Of a DNA stretch of 64,000 nucleotides, positions 1 to 7,261 are shown piece after piece (the first letter of the stretch is position 1; each line of letters opens with the position of its first letter). The notes beneath the pieces are model-generated. The model searched no databases, was not told the DNA's origin, and saw only the letters and a program-made list of their open reading frames with translations. The position numbers and the translations under genes are program-made. The stretch is from assembly GCA_050249615.1 (NCBI GenBank), contig JBFWQE010000004.1, positions 1 through 64,000 of the forward strand, given 5' to 3'. The stretch is from VFZN01 sp050249615. GTDB taxonomy: Bacteria > Acidobacteriota > Vicinamibacteria > Vicinamibacterales > UBA2999.

Positions 1-76
1 CCCCCCCCCCCCCCCGCCCCCCCCCGCCCCCACCCGCCCGCACCCATTCGCACCCGCCCGCACCTGTCCGCACCCG
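1..76. repeat. C-rich degenerate tandem repeat at scaffold edge
   Basis: The first 30 bases are nearly pure C with occasional G. They pass into degenerate copies of a 10-bp word close to CCCGCACCCG, up to about position 76. The same decamer forms a cleaner array at 62467-62560. The poly-C part may be an assembly-edge artefact. No gene lies in this stretch. Confidence 0.7.
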
Positions 77-167
77 ATAACGCCCCCGTCCGCGGCTCAG
101 GACGTCCACTCCCCGCGTGCTTGGACGTTCCCAGCCCGTTTTTCCTTTGTTTCCCGCCTTTCGCGCA

Positions 168-184
168 TTGGCACGCGGGTTGTA
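168..184 (+). promoter_or_regulatory. Possible sigma-54 (-24/-12) promoter
   Basis: TGGCACG at 169-175, a 4-base spacer and TTGTA at 180-184 match the RpoN consensus TGGCACG-N4-TTGCA except for one base in the -12 element. It lies about 125 bp before the lipoprotein start at 308. An NtrC-type sigma-54 activator is encoded in the same window. A single match in GC-rich DNA can arise by chance. Confidence 0.3.
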
Positions 185-307
185 TCGATGGGGAGCAGCC
201 GCGGCGGATCACCGGGGTGCCACTATCAGGCAGGCGCTGGCATCGTGCGCTCCGGACGCTTCACTCACGATCCGTCCGCGGCCGTCTCGTCTCCGGAGGA
301 CACGCCC

Positions 308-670
308 ATGACGCGTCGCCACAGGCTACTCTTCGCCGCGATTCTGCTCGCCGCAGGCTTGTCGGGCGCCTGCGCAACCCTTGGCGGGACGACGTCCATC
401 TCCGAGGTCCAGGCCAACCCGGGGCATTACGTGGATCGCACGGTCAACGTCACCGGGGTCGTCACCTCGTCCTGGGGTCTCCCACTCGTGCCTTACCGGA
501 TGTACCGCGTGAGAGACGGTTCCGCGGAGATCCTGGTCCTGTCCGACGGCCGGCGTACTCCGACGAAAGGCGCCAGGGTGCGGGTCAGGGGCGAGGTCGA
601 GGAGTTTGCCGTCCTCGGGGGCCGCTCGGTCGGGCTCCACCTGAAGGAGCGTAGCCTTAAAATATTGTAG
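308..670 (+). CDS. Small putative lipoprotein, OB-fold-like
   Basis: This encodes a 120-residue protein. The first 21 residues form a signal peptide (basic start, hydrophobic core) ending in S-G-A before Cys22, which fits a lipoprotein signal, although the -3 Ser is not the most common choice. The mature part starts with a segment like ISEVQANPGHYVDRTVNVTG, the layout seen in small beta-barrel (OB-like) domains in which a strand follows N-P-x-x-Y. The ATG at 308 was chosen because an upstream start at 188 would bury the signal peptide behind 40 unrelated residues. The function is unknown. It is transcribed alone, with a possible sigma-54 promoter upstream. The family was not identified with certainty. 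Confidence 0.7.
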   Translation: MTRRHRLLFAAILLAAGLSGACATLGGTTSISEVQANPGHYVDRTVNVTGVVTSSWGLPLVPYRMYRVRDGSAEILVLSDGRRTPTKGARVRVRGEVEEFAVLGGRSVGLHLKERSLKIL

Positions 671-839
671 TCAAAGAACTTATCCGCGTAATCTGTGGCA
701 TCTGCGGCCGTCGATTTCTGCGCCATCTGCGGCCGTCTGTTTCTGCGGCATCCGCGGCTGCATGCTTATGCGCCATCCTCGGCGAGGCGCCATCCCCGGC
801 CGATCGACGTTTGTGAAAATCTAGTACAATCGTCCGGTT
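671..839. repeat. Intergenic ATCTGCGGC-type word repeat
   Basis: Between about 688 and 785 the words TCTGCGGC, TCTGCGCC and ATCTGCGG recur roughly every 9 or 24 bases, for example near 698, 717 and 741. No ORF is credible here. The last 50 bp form the atpB leader, which ends in a GTG start at 840. Confidence 0.55.
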
Positions 840-1553
840 GTGGAAGCCCTCGAACACCCATCACCCCTCGTTGAGCTGATCAACGCCCTGTTCGCGCCCC
901 TGCACATCCACGTGCCCGACCACGTGGTGTTCTCGGCGCTCATCTGCCTCATCGTCCTCGTGCTGGGCCTGATGCTGCGGTCGAGGCTCAGCGTGGACAA
1001 CCCCGGCAAGCTGCAGATCATCCTCGAGGACGTCGTCAGCTTCTTCGTCTCGCAGATCGAGAACACGATCGGCCCGAAGGGCCGTCAGTTCCTGCCGCTG
1101 CTCGGCGGGCTCTTCGTGTTCATCTGGATCGGGAACATGATGGGCCAGATCCCCGGGCTCGGGGCGCCCACGAGCAACGTGAACGTGCCGTTTGCGTGCG
1201 CCATCACGCTCTGGCTCTACTACCACTACCAGGGCGTTCGCGCCCAGGGCCCGTTCAGCTACATCAGGCACTTCGCCATCATGCCGGGCGTGCCCGTCGT
1301 CATGGCGCCGGTGATCTTCGTGATCGAGATCATCAGCCACCTCTCGCGCGTGCTGTCGCTCACGCTGCGTCTCTTCGGCAACATCTTCGGCGAGCACCTG
1401 GTCGTGCTCATCATCGCCAGCATCGTGCCCTTCCTGATGCCGCTGCCCATCCAGTTCCTCGGGCTCGTCGTCGGCACCCTCCAGGCCTTCATCTTCCTGA
1501 CGCTGGGCGCCATCTACTTGAGCGCCGCGGTCGCGGTGGACGAACACCACTAG
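840..1553 (+). CDS. atpB: ATP synthase F0 subunit a
   Basis: This 237-residue membrane protein is the stator half of the F0 proton channel. Several hydrophobic helices are visible. The segment around residues 165-185 (LSLTLRLFGNIFGEH) carries the essential arginine that faces the c-ring. The C-terminus ends in AIYLSAAVAVDEHH. Translation begins at GTG 840; no ATG gives a better fit. The usual downstream partner atpE is missing: the next gene is on the other strand and there is no room for an ORF of about 80 residues. The other F1F0 genes lie 22-28 kb away on the minus strand, so the ATP synthase genes are split. Confidence 0.95.
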   Translation: MEALEHPSPLVELINALFAPLHIHVPDHVVFSALICLIVLVLGLMLRSRLSVDNPGKLQIILEDVVSFFVSQIENTIGPKGRQFLPLLGGLFVFIWIGNMMGQIPGLGAPTSNVNVPFACAITLWLYYHYQGVRAQGPFSYIRHFAIMPGVPVVMAPVIFVIEIISHLSRVLSLTLRLFGNIFGEHLVVLIIASIVPFLMPLPIQFLGLVVGTLQAFIFLTLGAIYLSAAVAVDEHH

Positions 1554-1635
1554 CCGAAAGCCCTTCGGGTGGGCCGCTGGTGCCCCCGGTAGGGCCGGCC
1601 CGGGAGCGCCGGTGGGGACCCGCTTCTGCTCTTCC

Positions 1636-3456
1636 CTACGCGGTGATCTTCACCACCACGACCGTCTGGTCGTCGGCCTGCTCCGCGTCCCCGCGAAATG
1701 TCTGCATGGCGTCGAAGATGCCGCGGACGATCTCGGTGGCGGGCTGGGCGTGTGTGCGTTCGACCACCTCGATGACCCGGCCGGCGCCGAACTCCCCGCC
1801 GTCCTCGTTGAAGGCCTCGAAGATCCCGTCCGAACAGAACACGAAGACGTCGCCCATCTCGAGGTCGAGCGTGATCTCGTCGTAGGTCGAGCCGGCGAAT
1901 GAGCCGAGCGGCACGCCTGGCATGGGCACCTGCTTCGCCTGGCCGCCGTGGTAGCGAACGGGGAACGGCAGGCCCGAGTTGGCGAAGGTGACCTGTCGCC
2001 GCCGCAGGTCGAACATGGCGTAGCAGAGCGTGCAGTAGTACTCCTCCAGCTGCCGCTCGTTCAGGATGCGGTTCATGGCGTTCAGCACGACGGCCGGCGT
2101 GCTGCGCCTGGTCTCGAGGCGCCGGCGGAAGGTGCGTCCGCGCACCAGCTCGCCCACGAACGCGCTGTACAGCGCGGCGGGCACCCCCTTGCCGGAGACG
2201 TCGCCCACCGACACGACGAGCGTGTGCGGCTCGGGCGCCAGGAAGTCGTAGACGTCGCCGCCGAGCTCGCGCGCCGAGTCGAAGTGCCAGGCCACGTCCA
2301 CGCCCCGCAGCCGCTTCGGCAGCTCCTGCGGCAGCAGCGCCATCTGCACGCGCTGCGCGAAGCGGAGCTCCTTCTCCATCCGCTCCTCGTTCTCGCGGAT
2401 CGACTCGTACAGGCGCGCGTTCTCGATCGCCACCGCCGCCTGCGAGGCCAGGAGCGTGAGCAACTCGACGTGCTTCTTGCTGAAGGCCGCCAGGTCGGGG
2501 CTCTCGAGATCGAACACGCCGATGCAGCGGTCCTTCAGGAGCAGGGGGATGACCATCTCGGACCGGACACCCTCCACCGCGGCGATGTAGCGCGGGTCCC
2601 TCGTCACGTCGTCCACGAGCACGGGCTCGCGCGTCAGGGCGGCGTAGCCGACCAGTCCCTCCCCCAGCTTCACGGGCTCCATCGCTCGCGGGTTGTCGCC
2701 GTACTGGATGGCGATCTTCATCTCCAGCATCCCGGACGGCTCGTCCAGGAGGGCGATGCCGAAGATGCGGTAGTTGATGATGCGCTTCACCAGGTGGGCG
2801 AGCCGCGTGAGGAGCTCGTCCAGGTCGAGGATGGCGCTCATCTCGCGACCGATCTCGGCGAGCGTCTCGAGCGTGTCGGCGTACTCGCGTTCCGATTCGA
2901 ACAGCCGCGCGTTGACGAGGGCCTGTGCCACGTGGACCGCGAATTGGCGGAGGATCACCTCGTCGCGCTCGGTGAACGCCGCGGGCTTGTCGCTCAGCAG
3001 GTTCAACGCCCCGATGACCTGGCCCTTGTGGCGCATCGGCACGGCGAGCTGTGATTTCACGCCGGGCACCACCGCGTGGTACCTCGGGTCCGCGTCCACG
3101 TCGTCGAGCAGGATGGGCTGGTTCTCGGCCACCGCGGCCCCGACGGTCCCGTCCCCGACCTTGAGACGGAAGTTCCGGACGACCTCCTCCGGATAGCCGA
3201 CGGCGTAGGCGATGTGCAGGTCGTTGCGGCGCTCGTCGAGGAGATACACGGAGAACACCGTGAACGAGGTGAGGCGCGAGATCAGGAGCGGGATCTTCTC
3301 GAGCAGCTCGTTCAGATCGAGCACCGAGGTGACCTCGCGGCCGAGCTCGGTGAGGACGGCCAGTTCGGCCGCGTTGCGGATGGCAGGCTGGTCCGCCGGG
3401 GCGTCGTCAGGCCCCGCGTGCGCGACCCTGCCGATCGGGTCGGTCATGGGGTTCAC
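1636..3456 (-). CDS. GAF-GAF-SpoIIE (PP2C-type) phosphatase
   Basis: This encodes a 606-residue soluble signalling protein. Two GAF sensor domains occupy roughly residues 25-180 and 195-350, each preceded by a similar LDLNELL or LDLDELL helix. A coiled linker (ENEERMEKELRFAQRVQ) leads into a SpoIIE/RsbU phosphatase domain. Its metal-binding motifs are visible: ELGGDVYDF, GDVSGKGVPAAL, CSDGIFEA and DDQTVVVV. Such proteins dephosphorylate anti-sigma-antagonist proteins, but no partner-switching genes are adjacent, so the substrate is unknown. The start may be GTG 3456 or ATG 3447. It is divergent from fabZ, with only 25 bp between the starts. Confidence 0.9.
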   Translation of the reverse strand: MNPMTDPIGRVAHAGPDDAPADQPAIRNAAELAVLTELGREVTSVLDLNELLEKIPLLISRLTSFTVFSVYLLDERRNDLHIAYAVGYPEEVVRNFRLKVGDGTVGAAVAENQPILLDDVDADPRYHAVVPGVKSQLAVPMRHKGQVIGALNLLSDKPAAFTERDEVILRQFAVHVAQALVNARLFESEREYADTLETLAEIGREMSAILDLDELLTRLAHLVKRIINYRIFGIALLDEPSGMLEMKIAIQYGDNPRAMEPVKLGEGLVGYAALTREPVLVDDVTRDPRYIAAVEGVRSEMVIPLLLKDRCIGVFDLESPDLAAFSKKHVELLTLLASQAAVAIENARLYESIRENEERMEKELRFAQRVQMALLPQELPKRLRGVDVAWHFDSARELGGDVYDFLAPEPHTLVVSVGDVSGKGVPAALYSAFVGELVRGRTFRRRLETRRSTPAVVLNAMNRILNERQLEEYYCTLCYAMFDLRRRQVTFANSGLPFPVRYHGGQAKQVPMPGVPLGSFAGSTYDEITLDLEMGDVFVFCSDGIFEAFNEDGGEFGAGRVIEVVERTHAQPATEIVRGIFDAMQTFRGDAEQADDQTVVVVKITA

Positions 3457-3459
3457 GAG

Positions 3460-3469
3460 CAGTATACTG
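3460..3469. promoter_or_regulatory. Palindromic -10-like element in a 25-bp divergent spacer
   Basis: CAGTATACTG is a perfect 10-bp palindrome that presents TATACT on both strands. It is the only plausible -10 element between the phosphatase gene and fabZ. Transcription from it would give very short leaders both ways. No clear -35 was seen. Confidence 0.4.
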
Positions 3470-3481
3470 AGGGAGATACGG

Positions 3482-3970
3482 ATGCAGAAAGACCCCGCCC
3501 TGACGCTGCCGTTCGACTACGCCGCCATCGAGCGCATTCTTCCCCACCGCTACCCGTTCCTGCTGGTGGATCGCATCACCGAGTTCGAGCCGGACAGGCG
3601 CATCGTCGGCATCAAGAACGTGTCGCTCAACGAGCGCTACCTGTCCCCGTCGTCCCCCGACGGGCGTGCCGCGCTGCCGCCGACCATCCTCACCGAAATC
3701 GTCGCGCAGGTGGGGGCCATCCTCATCCTGGCCAAGCCCGAGTACCGCGACCTGCTGATCTTCTTCCGCGGCATCGAGCGCGTGCGCTATCGGGGCCCGG
3801 TCCATGCCGGCGACGTGCTGGTGGTGGAAGCGCGCGTCAAGCGGCTGCGCAACCGGATGGGCGTCCTCGAGGGCCGGGCGAAGGTCGGCGACCGGATCGT
3901 CGCCAACGGCACCATGACCTTCGCGCTCGGGACGAGGGAGAGCGAGCAGGCGGGCCAGCTCGCGGGCTGA
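3482..3970 (+). CDS. fabZ: FabZ-like (3R)-hydroxyacyl-ACP dehydratase
   Basis: This 162-residue hotdog-fold protein is predicted to dehydrate 3-hydroxyacyl-ACP in fatty-acid elongation. The catalytic His22 lies in LPHRYPFLLVDR and the acid Glu72 in ILTEIVAQVG. The loop usually written GHFPG is replaced by a Ser/Pro/Asp-rich stretch (SPSSPDGRAALPP), so this is a divergent member and could serve another acyl chain. The start is the ATG at 3482; longer in-frame readings run back through the divergent phosphatase gene and are not credible. The gene stands alone and is followed by a 9-bp tandem repeat. Confidence 0.8.
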   Translation: MQKDPALTLPFDYAAIERILPHRYPFLLVDRITEFEPDRRIVGIKNVSLNERYLSPSSPDGRAALPPTILTEIVAQVGAILILAKPEYRDLLIFFRGIERVRYRGPVHAGDVLVVEARVKRLRNRMGVLEGRAKVGDRIVANGTMTFALGTRESEQAGQLAG

Positions 3971-3974
3971 TCCT

Positions 3975-4108
3975 CAGAACGAGGGAACCCAGGAGCCCGA
4001 GAACCCCCGAACCCGAGAACCTCAGAACCCCCGAACCCTCGAACCCCCGAACCCCCGAACCCCAGAACCCCAGAACCCGAGAACCCGAGAACCCGAGAAC
4101 CCGAGAAC
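3975..4108. repeat. 9-bp tandem word repeat (GAACCCGAG / GAACCCCC)
   Basis: About fourteen degenerate copies of a 9-bp word, mostly GAACCC plus a variable triplet (CCG, GAG, CAG or TCG), fill the space between the fabZ stop and the stop of the convergent HD-domain gene. Near-perfect periodicity is visible from 4033 to 4107. Confidence 0.9.
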
Positions 4109-5068
4109 CTAGTTCCCCCCCTTGTAGAGCACCCGGCCGAGCCGCTTGTGCCAGGCCGTGAACTCGCCGTCCCCCGCGTCCTCGCGGACGGCCCGCCTCA
4201 CCTGGTTGATCTTCGCGTCCAGCTCGTCGACCATCGCCAGGATGAACGCCTCGATCGTCTTCGGCTCGACGGGCGATCCGTGCTCGCGCGAGCCGTGGTG
4301 CGAGAGCACGAGGTGCTCGAGCTGCGAGCGCAGCTCGAGCGGGAACCCCGAGATCCCGGCGGCCGTCTCGCGCACGAGGATGAGCCCGAGCGCGATGTGC
4401 CCGATCAGGTTGCCGTCGCGCGTGTAGTTCGCGGCGCCCGCCTCGTAGGCGAGCTCCTGCAGCTTGCCGATGTCGTGCAGGATGACGCCGGCGAGCACCA
4501 GGTCGGCGTCTGCGGCGTACGCACGTGACACGCCCTCCGCCACTTCCGCCATCTTCACGATGTGCTCCAGGAACCCGCCGCGATAGGCGTGGTGGATGGC
4601 CTGGGCGGCGGGCCACTCGCGCAGCTGGGCCTCGTGATCGACGAGGATGCGCCTGACCAGCACGCGCAGGTGCCCTTCCCGCATCGCGGCGACCCGCGCG
4701 TCCAGCTCGGCCCACATGTCGTCGATGGGCCGCGGTGCGCTCAGCACGCACTCGTCCTCGCGGAATCCCTCCAGGCGGTCCTGCTCGGAGTACACGCGCC
4801 GAATCGAGGACGCGACCAGCTGCAGCTGGCCGTTGAACACGCTGGCCTTGCCCTCGACGCGGACGAACTCGCCCGCGTCGAACTCGCCTGCGAACCTTGC
4901 GACGTCGTCGAAGATTTTCGCGGTGATCTGTGCCGAGACGTCCTGCAGCGTCAGGACGAGGAAGTCCGCGCCGCTCCGGCTGGTGCGCAGCTCCTTCCAC
5001 GTGCAGAGGAAGAAGCCCCAGCCGGCGGAGTCAGGTGTGAGTTCGGCGAGTCGGGGCAGACGAGGCAC
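4109..5068 (-). CDS. YhaM-like OB-fold/HD-domain 3'-5' exoribonuclease
   Basis: This encodes 319 residues. An N-terminal OB-fold nucleic-acid-binding domain covers about residues 25-105 (ADFLVLTLQDVSAQITAKIF, VRVEGKASVFNGQLQL). A metal-dependent HD phosphohydrolase domain follows, with H-HAYRGGFLEHIVKMA and the HD pair in GVILHDIGKLQEL. This order is that of the YhaM/CBF1 family, which degrades RNA or single-stranded DNA from the 3' end. The GTG at 5068 gives a 38-bp overlap with the upstream transporter gene, suggesting co-transcription. A shorter start would cut into the OB-fold. Confidence 0.8.
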   Translation of the reverse strand: MPRLPRLAELTPDSAGWGFFLCTWKELRTSRSGADFLVLTLQDVSAQITAKIFDDVARFAGEFDAGEFVRVEGKASVFNGQLQLVASSIRRVYSEQDRLEGFREDECVLSAPRPIDDMWAELDARVAAMREGHLRVLVRRILVDHEAQLREWPAAQAIHHAYRGGFLEHIVKMAEVAEGVSRAYAADADLVLAGVILHDIGKLQELAYEAGAANYTRDGNLIGHIALGLILVRETAAGISGFPLELRSQLEHLVLSHHGSREHGSPVEPKTIEAFILAMVDELDAKINQVRRAVREDAGDGEFTAWHKRLGRVLYKGGN

Positions 5069-5957
5069 TCATCGATTGTACTCCCCGTACTACGGCGATA
5101 CCCGCCAGCACCAGCACGGCGGCCACCGCGATGCGGATGGAGAAGGCCTCGCCGAGCAGCAGCGACCCGAGCACGACCGCAATCAATGGATTGACGTACG
5201 CGTAGAGCGACACCGTGGAGATCGGGAGGTGCGCGATGGCGTAGACGTAGGCGGTGTAGGCGAGCGTGGAGCCCGCGAGCGCGAGGTAGACCATCGCGGC
5301 GAGGCTCCGCGGCGAGAAGTGAAGCGCGCTCCACTCGCCCGCCGCAGTTGCCAGCCCGAGCAGCATCAGGCCGCTGAACAGCATCTGAACGGCTGACGCG
5401 GTCAGCGCATCGCCGACCGCCGAATGCCGCCTGGTGTACGACGTGCCGATCGCCCACCCCAGGCACGCCACCTGCAGGGCCATGACGCCCCAGAAGACGG
5501 CCCGGCCCTCGCTGCCACCGGCCAGGATCTCGGGGAACACCAGCACGACGATGCCCGAGAATCCCACCGCGAGGCCGGCCAGCGTCGCCCATCGGAGCCG
5601 TTCGCCGCCGGGCAGGAGCGCCTCGATGCCCACCGACCAGAACGGGACCGACGCAATCACGACCGCGGTGAGGCCGCTGGCCACGTGCTGCTCGGCCCAG
5701 ACCACGAAACCGTTGCCGACGACGTTCATCAGGAAGCCGAGCAGCGCCAGGCTTCCCCACGTCCGTGGCGGCGGCAGGGCCCGGCCCATCGCCAGCGCGA
5801 CGAGCGAAAGGACCAGGCCGGCGGCGATCCACCGGAGTCCCGCAACCAGGAACACGGGCACGGTCTCGAGGGCCACGCGGATCGCGAGATAGGTGGTGCC
5901 CCAGACGATGCAGATGGTGGCCCACGCCAGCCAGGCCAGCTTCTGCTCACGGGTCAT
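5031..5957 (-). CDS. EamA/DMT-family permease
   Basis: This is an inner-membrane protein of about 308 residues with ten predicted hydrophobic helices in two similar halves, the layout of drug/metabolite transporters (EamA repeats). The N-terminus WATICIVWGTTYLAIRVAL and the repeat-like segment LAGSTLAYTAYVYAIAHLPI are typical. The substrate cannot be read from sequence. ATG 5957 was preferred over GTG 5963, two codons upstream. Its 3' end overlaps the YhaM-like gene by 38 bp. Confidence 0.85.
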   Translation of the reverse strand: MTREQKLAWLAWATICIVWGTTYLAIRVALETVPVFLVAGLRWIAAGLVLSLVALAMGRALPPPRTWGSLALLGFLMNVVGNGFVVWAEQHVASGLTAVVIASVPFWSVGIEALLPGGERLRWATLAGLAVGFSGIVVLVFPEILAGGSEGRAVFWGVMALQVACLGWAIGTSYTRRHSAVGDALTASAVQMLFSGLMLLGLATAAGEWSALHFSPRSLAAMVYLALAGSTLAYTAYVYAIAHLPISTVSLYAYVNPLIAVVLGSLLLGEAFSIRIAVAAVLVLAGIAVVRGVQSMSASSAPTRRTHT

Positions 5958-5988
5958 GGGCACGAAGGGTCCCGGCCTTCCGGGGTGA

Positions 5989-7200
5989 TCACTGCGCGTG
6001 GTGGCGGTCGGCGTCGGCGGCCACTGGCGCGGACTCGGCGGCGAAGCGGACGCAGTTGCCGCCCTCTTCCTTGGCGCGATACTGCGCGAGGTCGGCCCGG
6101 GCGATGAGCGCCTGCACGTTCACCTCGCCCGGCAGCGCCTGGGCCAGGCCGAAGCTGGCGGTGATGCGCAAATCCTCGCCGGCCCACGGCACGGGCCGGT
6201 CGGCCACCTCGCGCCTGAGCGTCTCCGCCACGCGGCGCGCCCCGGCGAGTGGCGTCTCGGGAAGCAGGACGAGGAACTGCTCGCCAGAGTAGCGGCACTT
6301 GAGGTCCGAGCCGCGAAGGACTTCCCGCATCCGCTTGCCAATCACCGCGAGCACCGCGTCGCCGCAGAGATGGCCGTGCCGATCGTTGACGTCCTTCAGG
6401 TGATCGATGTCGAAGACGATCAGCGACACGGGCGCCTGGCTGCGCCGCGCGCGGCGCAGCTCCGCGTCGATGACCTCCATGGCGTGCCCGCGGGTGAAGC
6501 AGCCCGTGAGGGCATCACGCACGCTGTTCTCGCGGACCTCGCGCGCGAGCTGCGCGTGCCGGATGGCAAGGGCCAGCAGCGGGGCCGCCGCCTCCACGGC
6601 CCGGCGTCGTTCGGCCGGAAGCGGGCCCTCGGTCATGCGCACGCCGAGCACGCCCACCGCGGACGGACCGGCCATCAGGGGAAAGCCGACGGCGTGCGCG
6701 TCCTCCCCCGTGCCACTCTCGCCTGCCAGCAGCTGCTCCGCGAGGTCGCCCCACCGCAGCGTCTCTTCGCTGCCGCGCGTGTCGCCCGCAAGCGCCTCCC
6801 ACTGCGTGCCCTCGCGCACCAGCACCCACACCCGGTCCGTGCCGGCGATTGAGGGCAGGTAGCGTGCGATGCTCACCCGGATCGCATCGAAGTCGCTGGA
6901 CCGGCCCAGCGCCTGCCCGAACGCGACGAGCCGCTCGGTCTCCTCCATCCGGACATCGGCCTCGCGGCGGACGGTTTCCGCAACGGCGGCGGCGGTCTGT
7001 GCCTGGTGGTGCTTGCGCACCTCGTGGAAGATGAGGACGACGGCCAGCATGACGAGCGCCGGCACGAGCGACAGCCCGCTCTGTTCCTCCACCTGGCGGG
7101 CAAACGAGAACAGCCGTGAAATCGGCGCGGAGAACAGGACGACGATGGCAGCCGCGAGGCCGACGAGCGGCAGGATGTCCTGGCGGCCGAAGATTCTCAT
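5989..7200 (-). CDS. Membrane GGDEF protein, variant active site (SGEQF)
   Basis: This encodes 403 residues from ATG 7200. Two N-terminal hydrophobic segments (ILPLVGLAAAIVVLFSA and LVPALVMLAVVLIF) are followed by a GAF-like sensor region (about residues 80-230) and a GGDEF domain. NSVRDALTGCFTRGHAME and FDIDHLKDVND, which includes a metal-binding Asp, are intact. The signature loop reads Y-S-G-E-Q-F instead of GG(D/E)EF, so the first Gly is Ser and the fourth position is Gln. Some first-position variants are known to remain active; the Gln is less usual, so cyclic-di-GMP synthesis is uncertain. It is divergent from the hybrid kinase gene, with 61 bp between starts. Confidence 0.85.
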   Translation of the reverse strand: MRIFGRQDILPLVGLAAAIVVLFSAPISRLFSFARQVEEQSGLSLVPALVMLAVVLIFHEVRKHHQAQTAAAVAETVRREADVRMEETERLVAFGQALGRSSDFDAIRVSIARYLPSIAGTDRVWVLVREGTQWEALAGDTRGSEETLRWGDLAEQLLAGESGTGEDAHAVGFPLMAGPSAVGVLGVRMTEGPLPAERRRAVEAAAPLLALAIRHAQLAREVRENSVRDALTGCFTRGHAMEVIDAELRRARRSQAPVSLIVFDIDHLKDVNDRHGHLCGDAVLAVIGKRMREVLRGSDLKCRYSGEQFLVLLPETPLAGARRVAETLRREVADRPVPWAGEDLRITASFGLAQALPGEVNVQALIARADLAQYRAKEEGGNCVRFAAESAPVAADADRHHAQ

Positions 7201-7261
7201 GCCCACGCTGAGACTAGCTGCACACCCTGAGCGTGTCAAACGCCCGAGATGCGCTACATTG

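Noticed and set aside
1554..1635. Rho-independent terminator after atpB
   Set aside because: The only hairpin (CCGAA/TTCGG) is short and no T-run follows; not strong enough to list.
4951..5925. Alternative-frame minus-strand ORF over the EamA gene
   Set aside because: Low-complexity translation with no membrane helices; the EamA frame has clear transmembrane segments.
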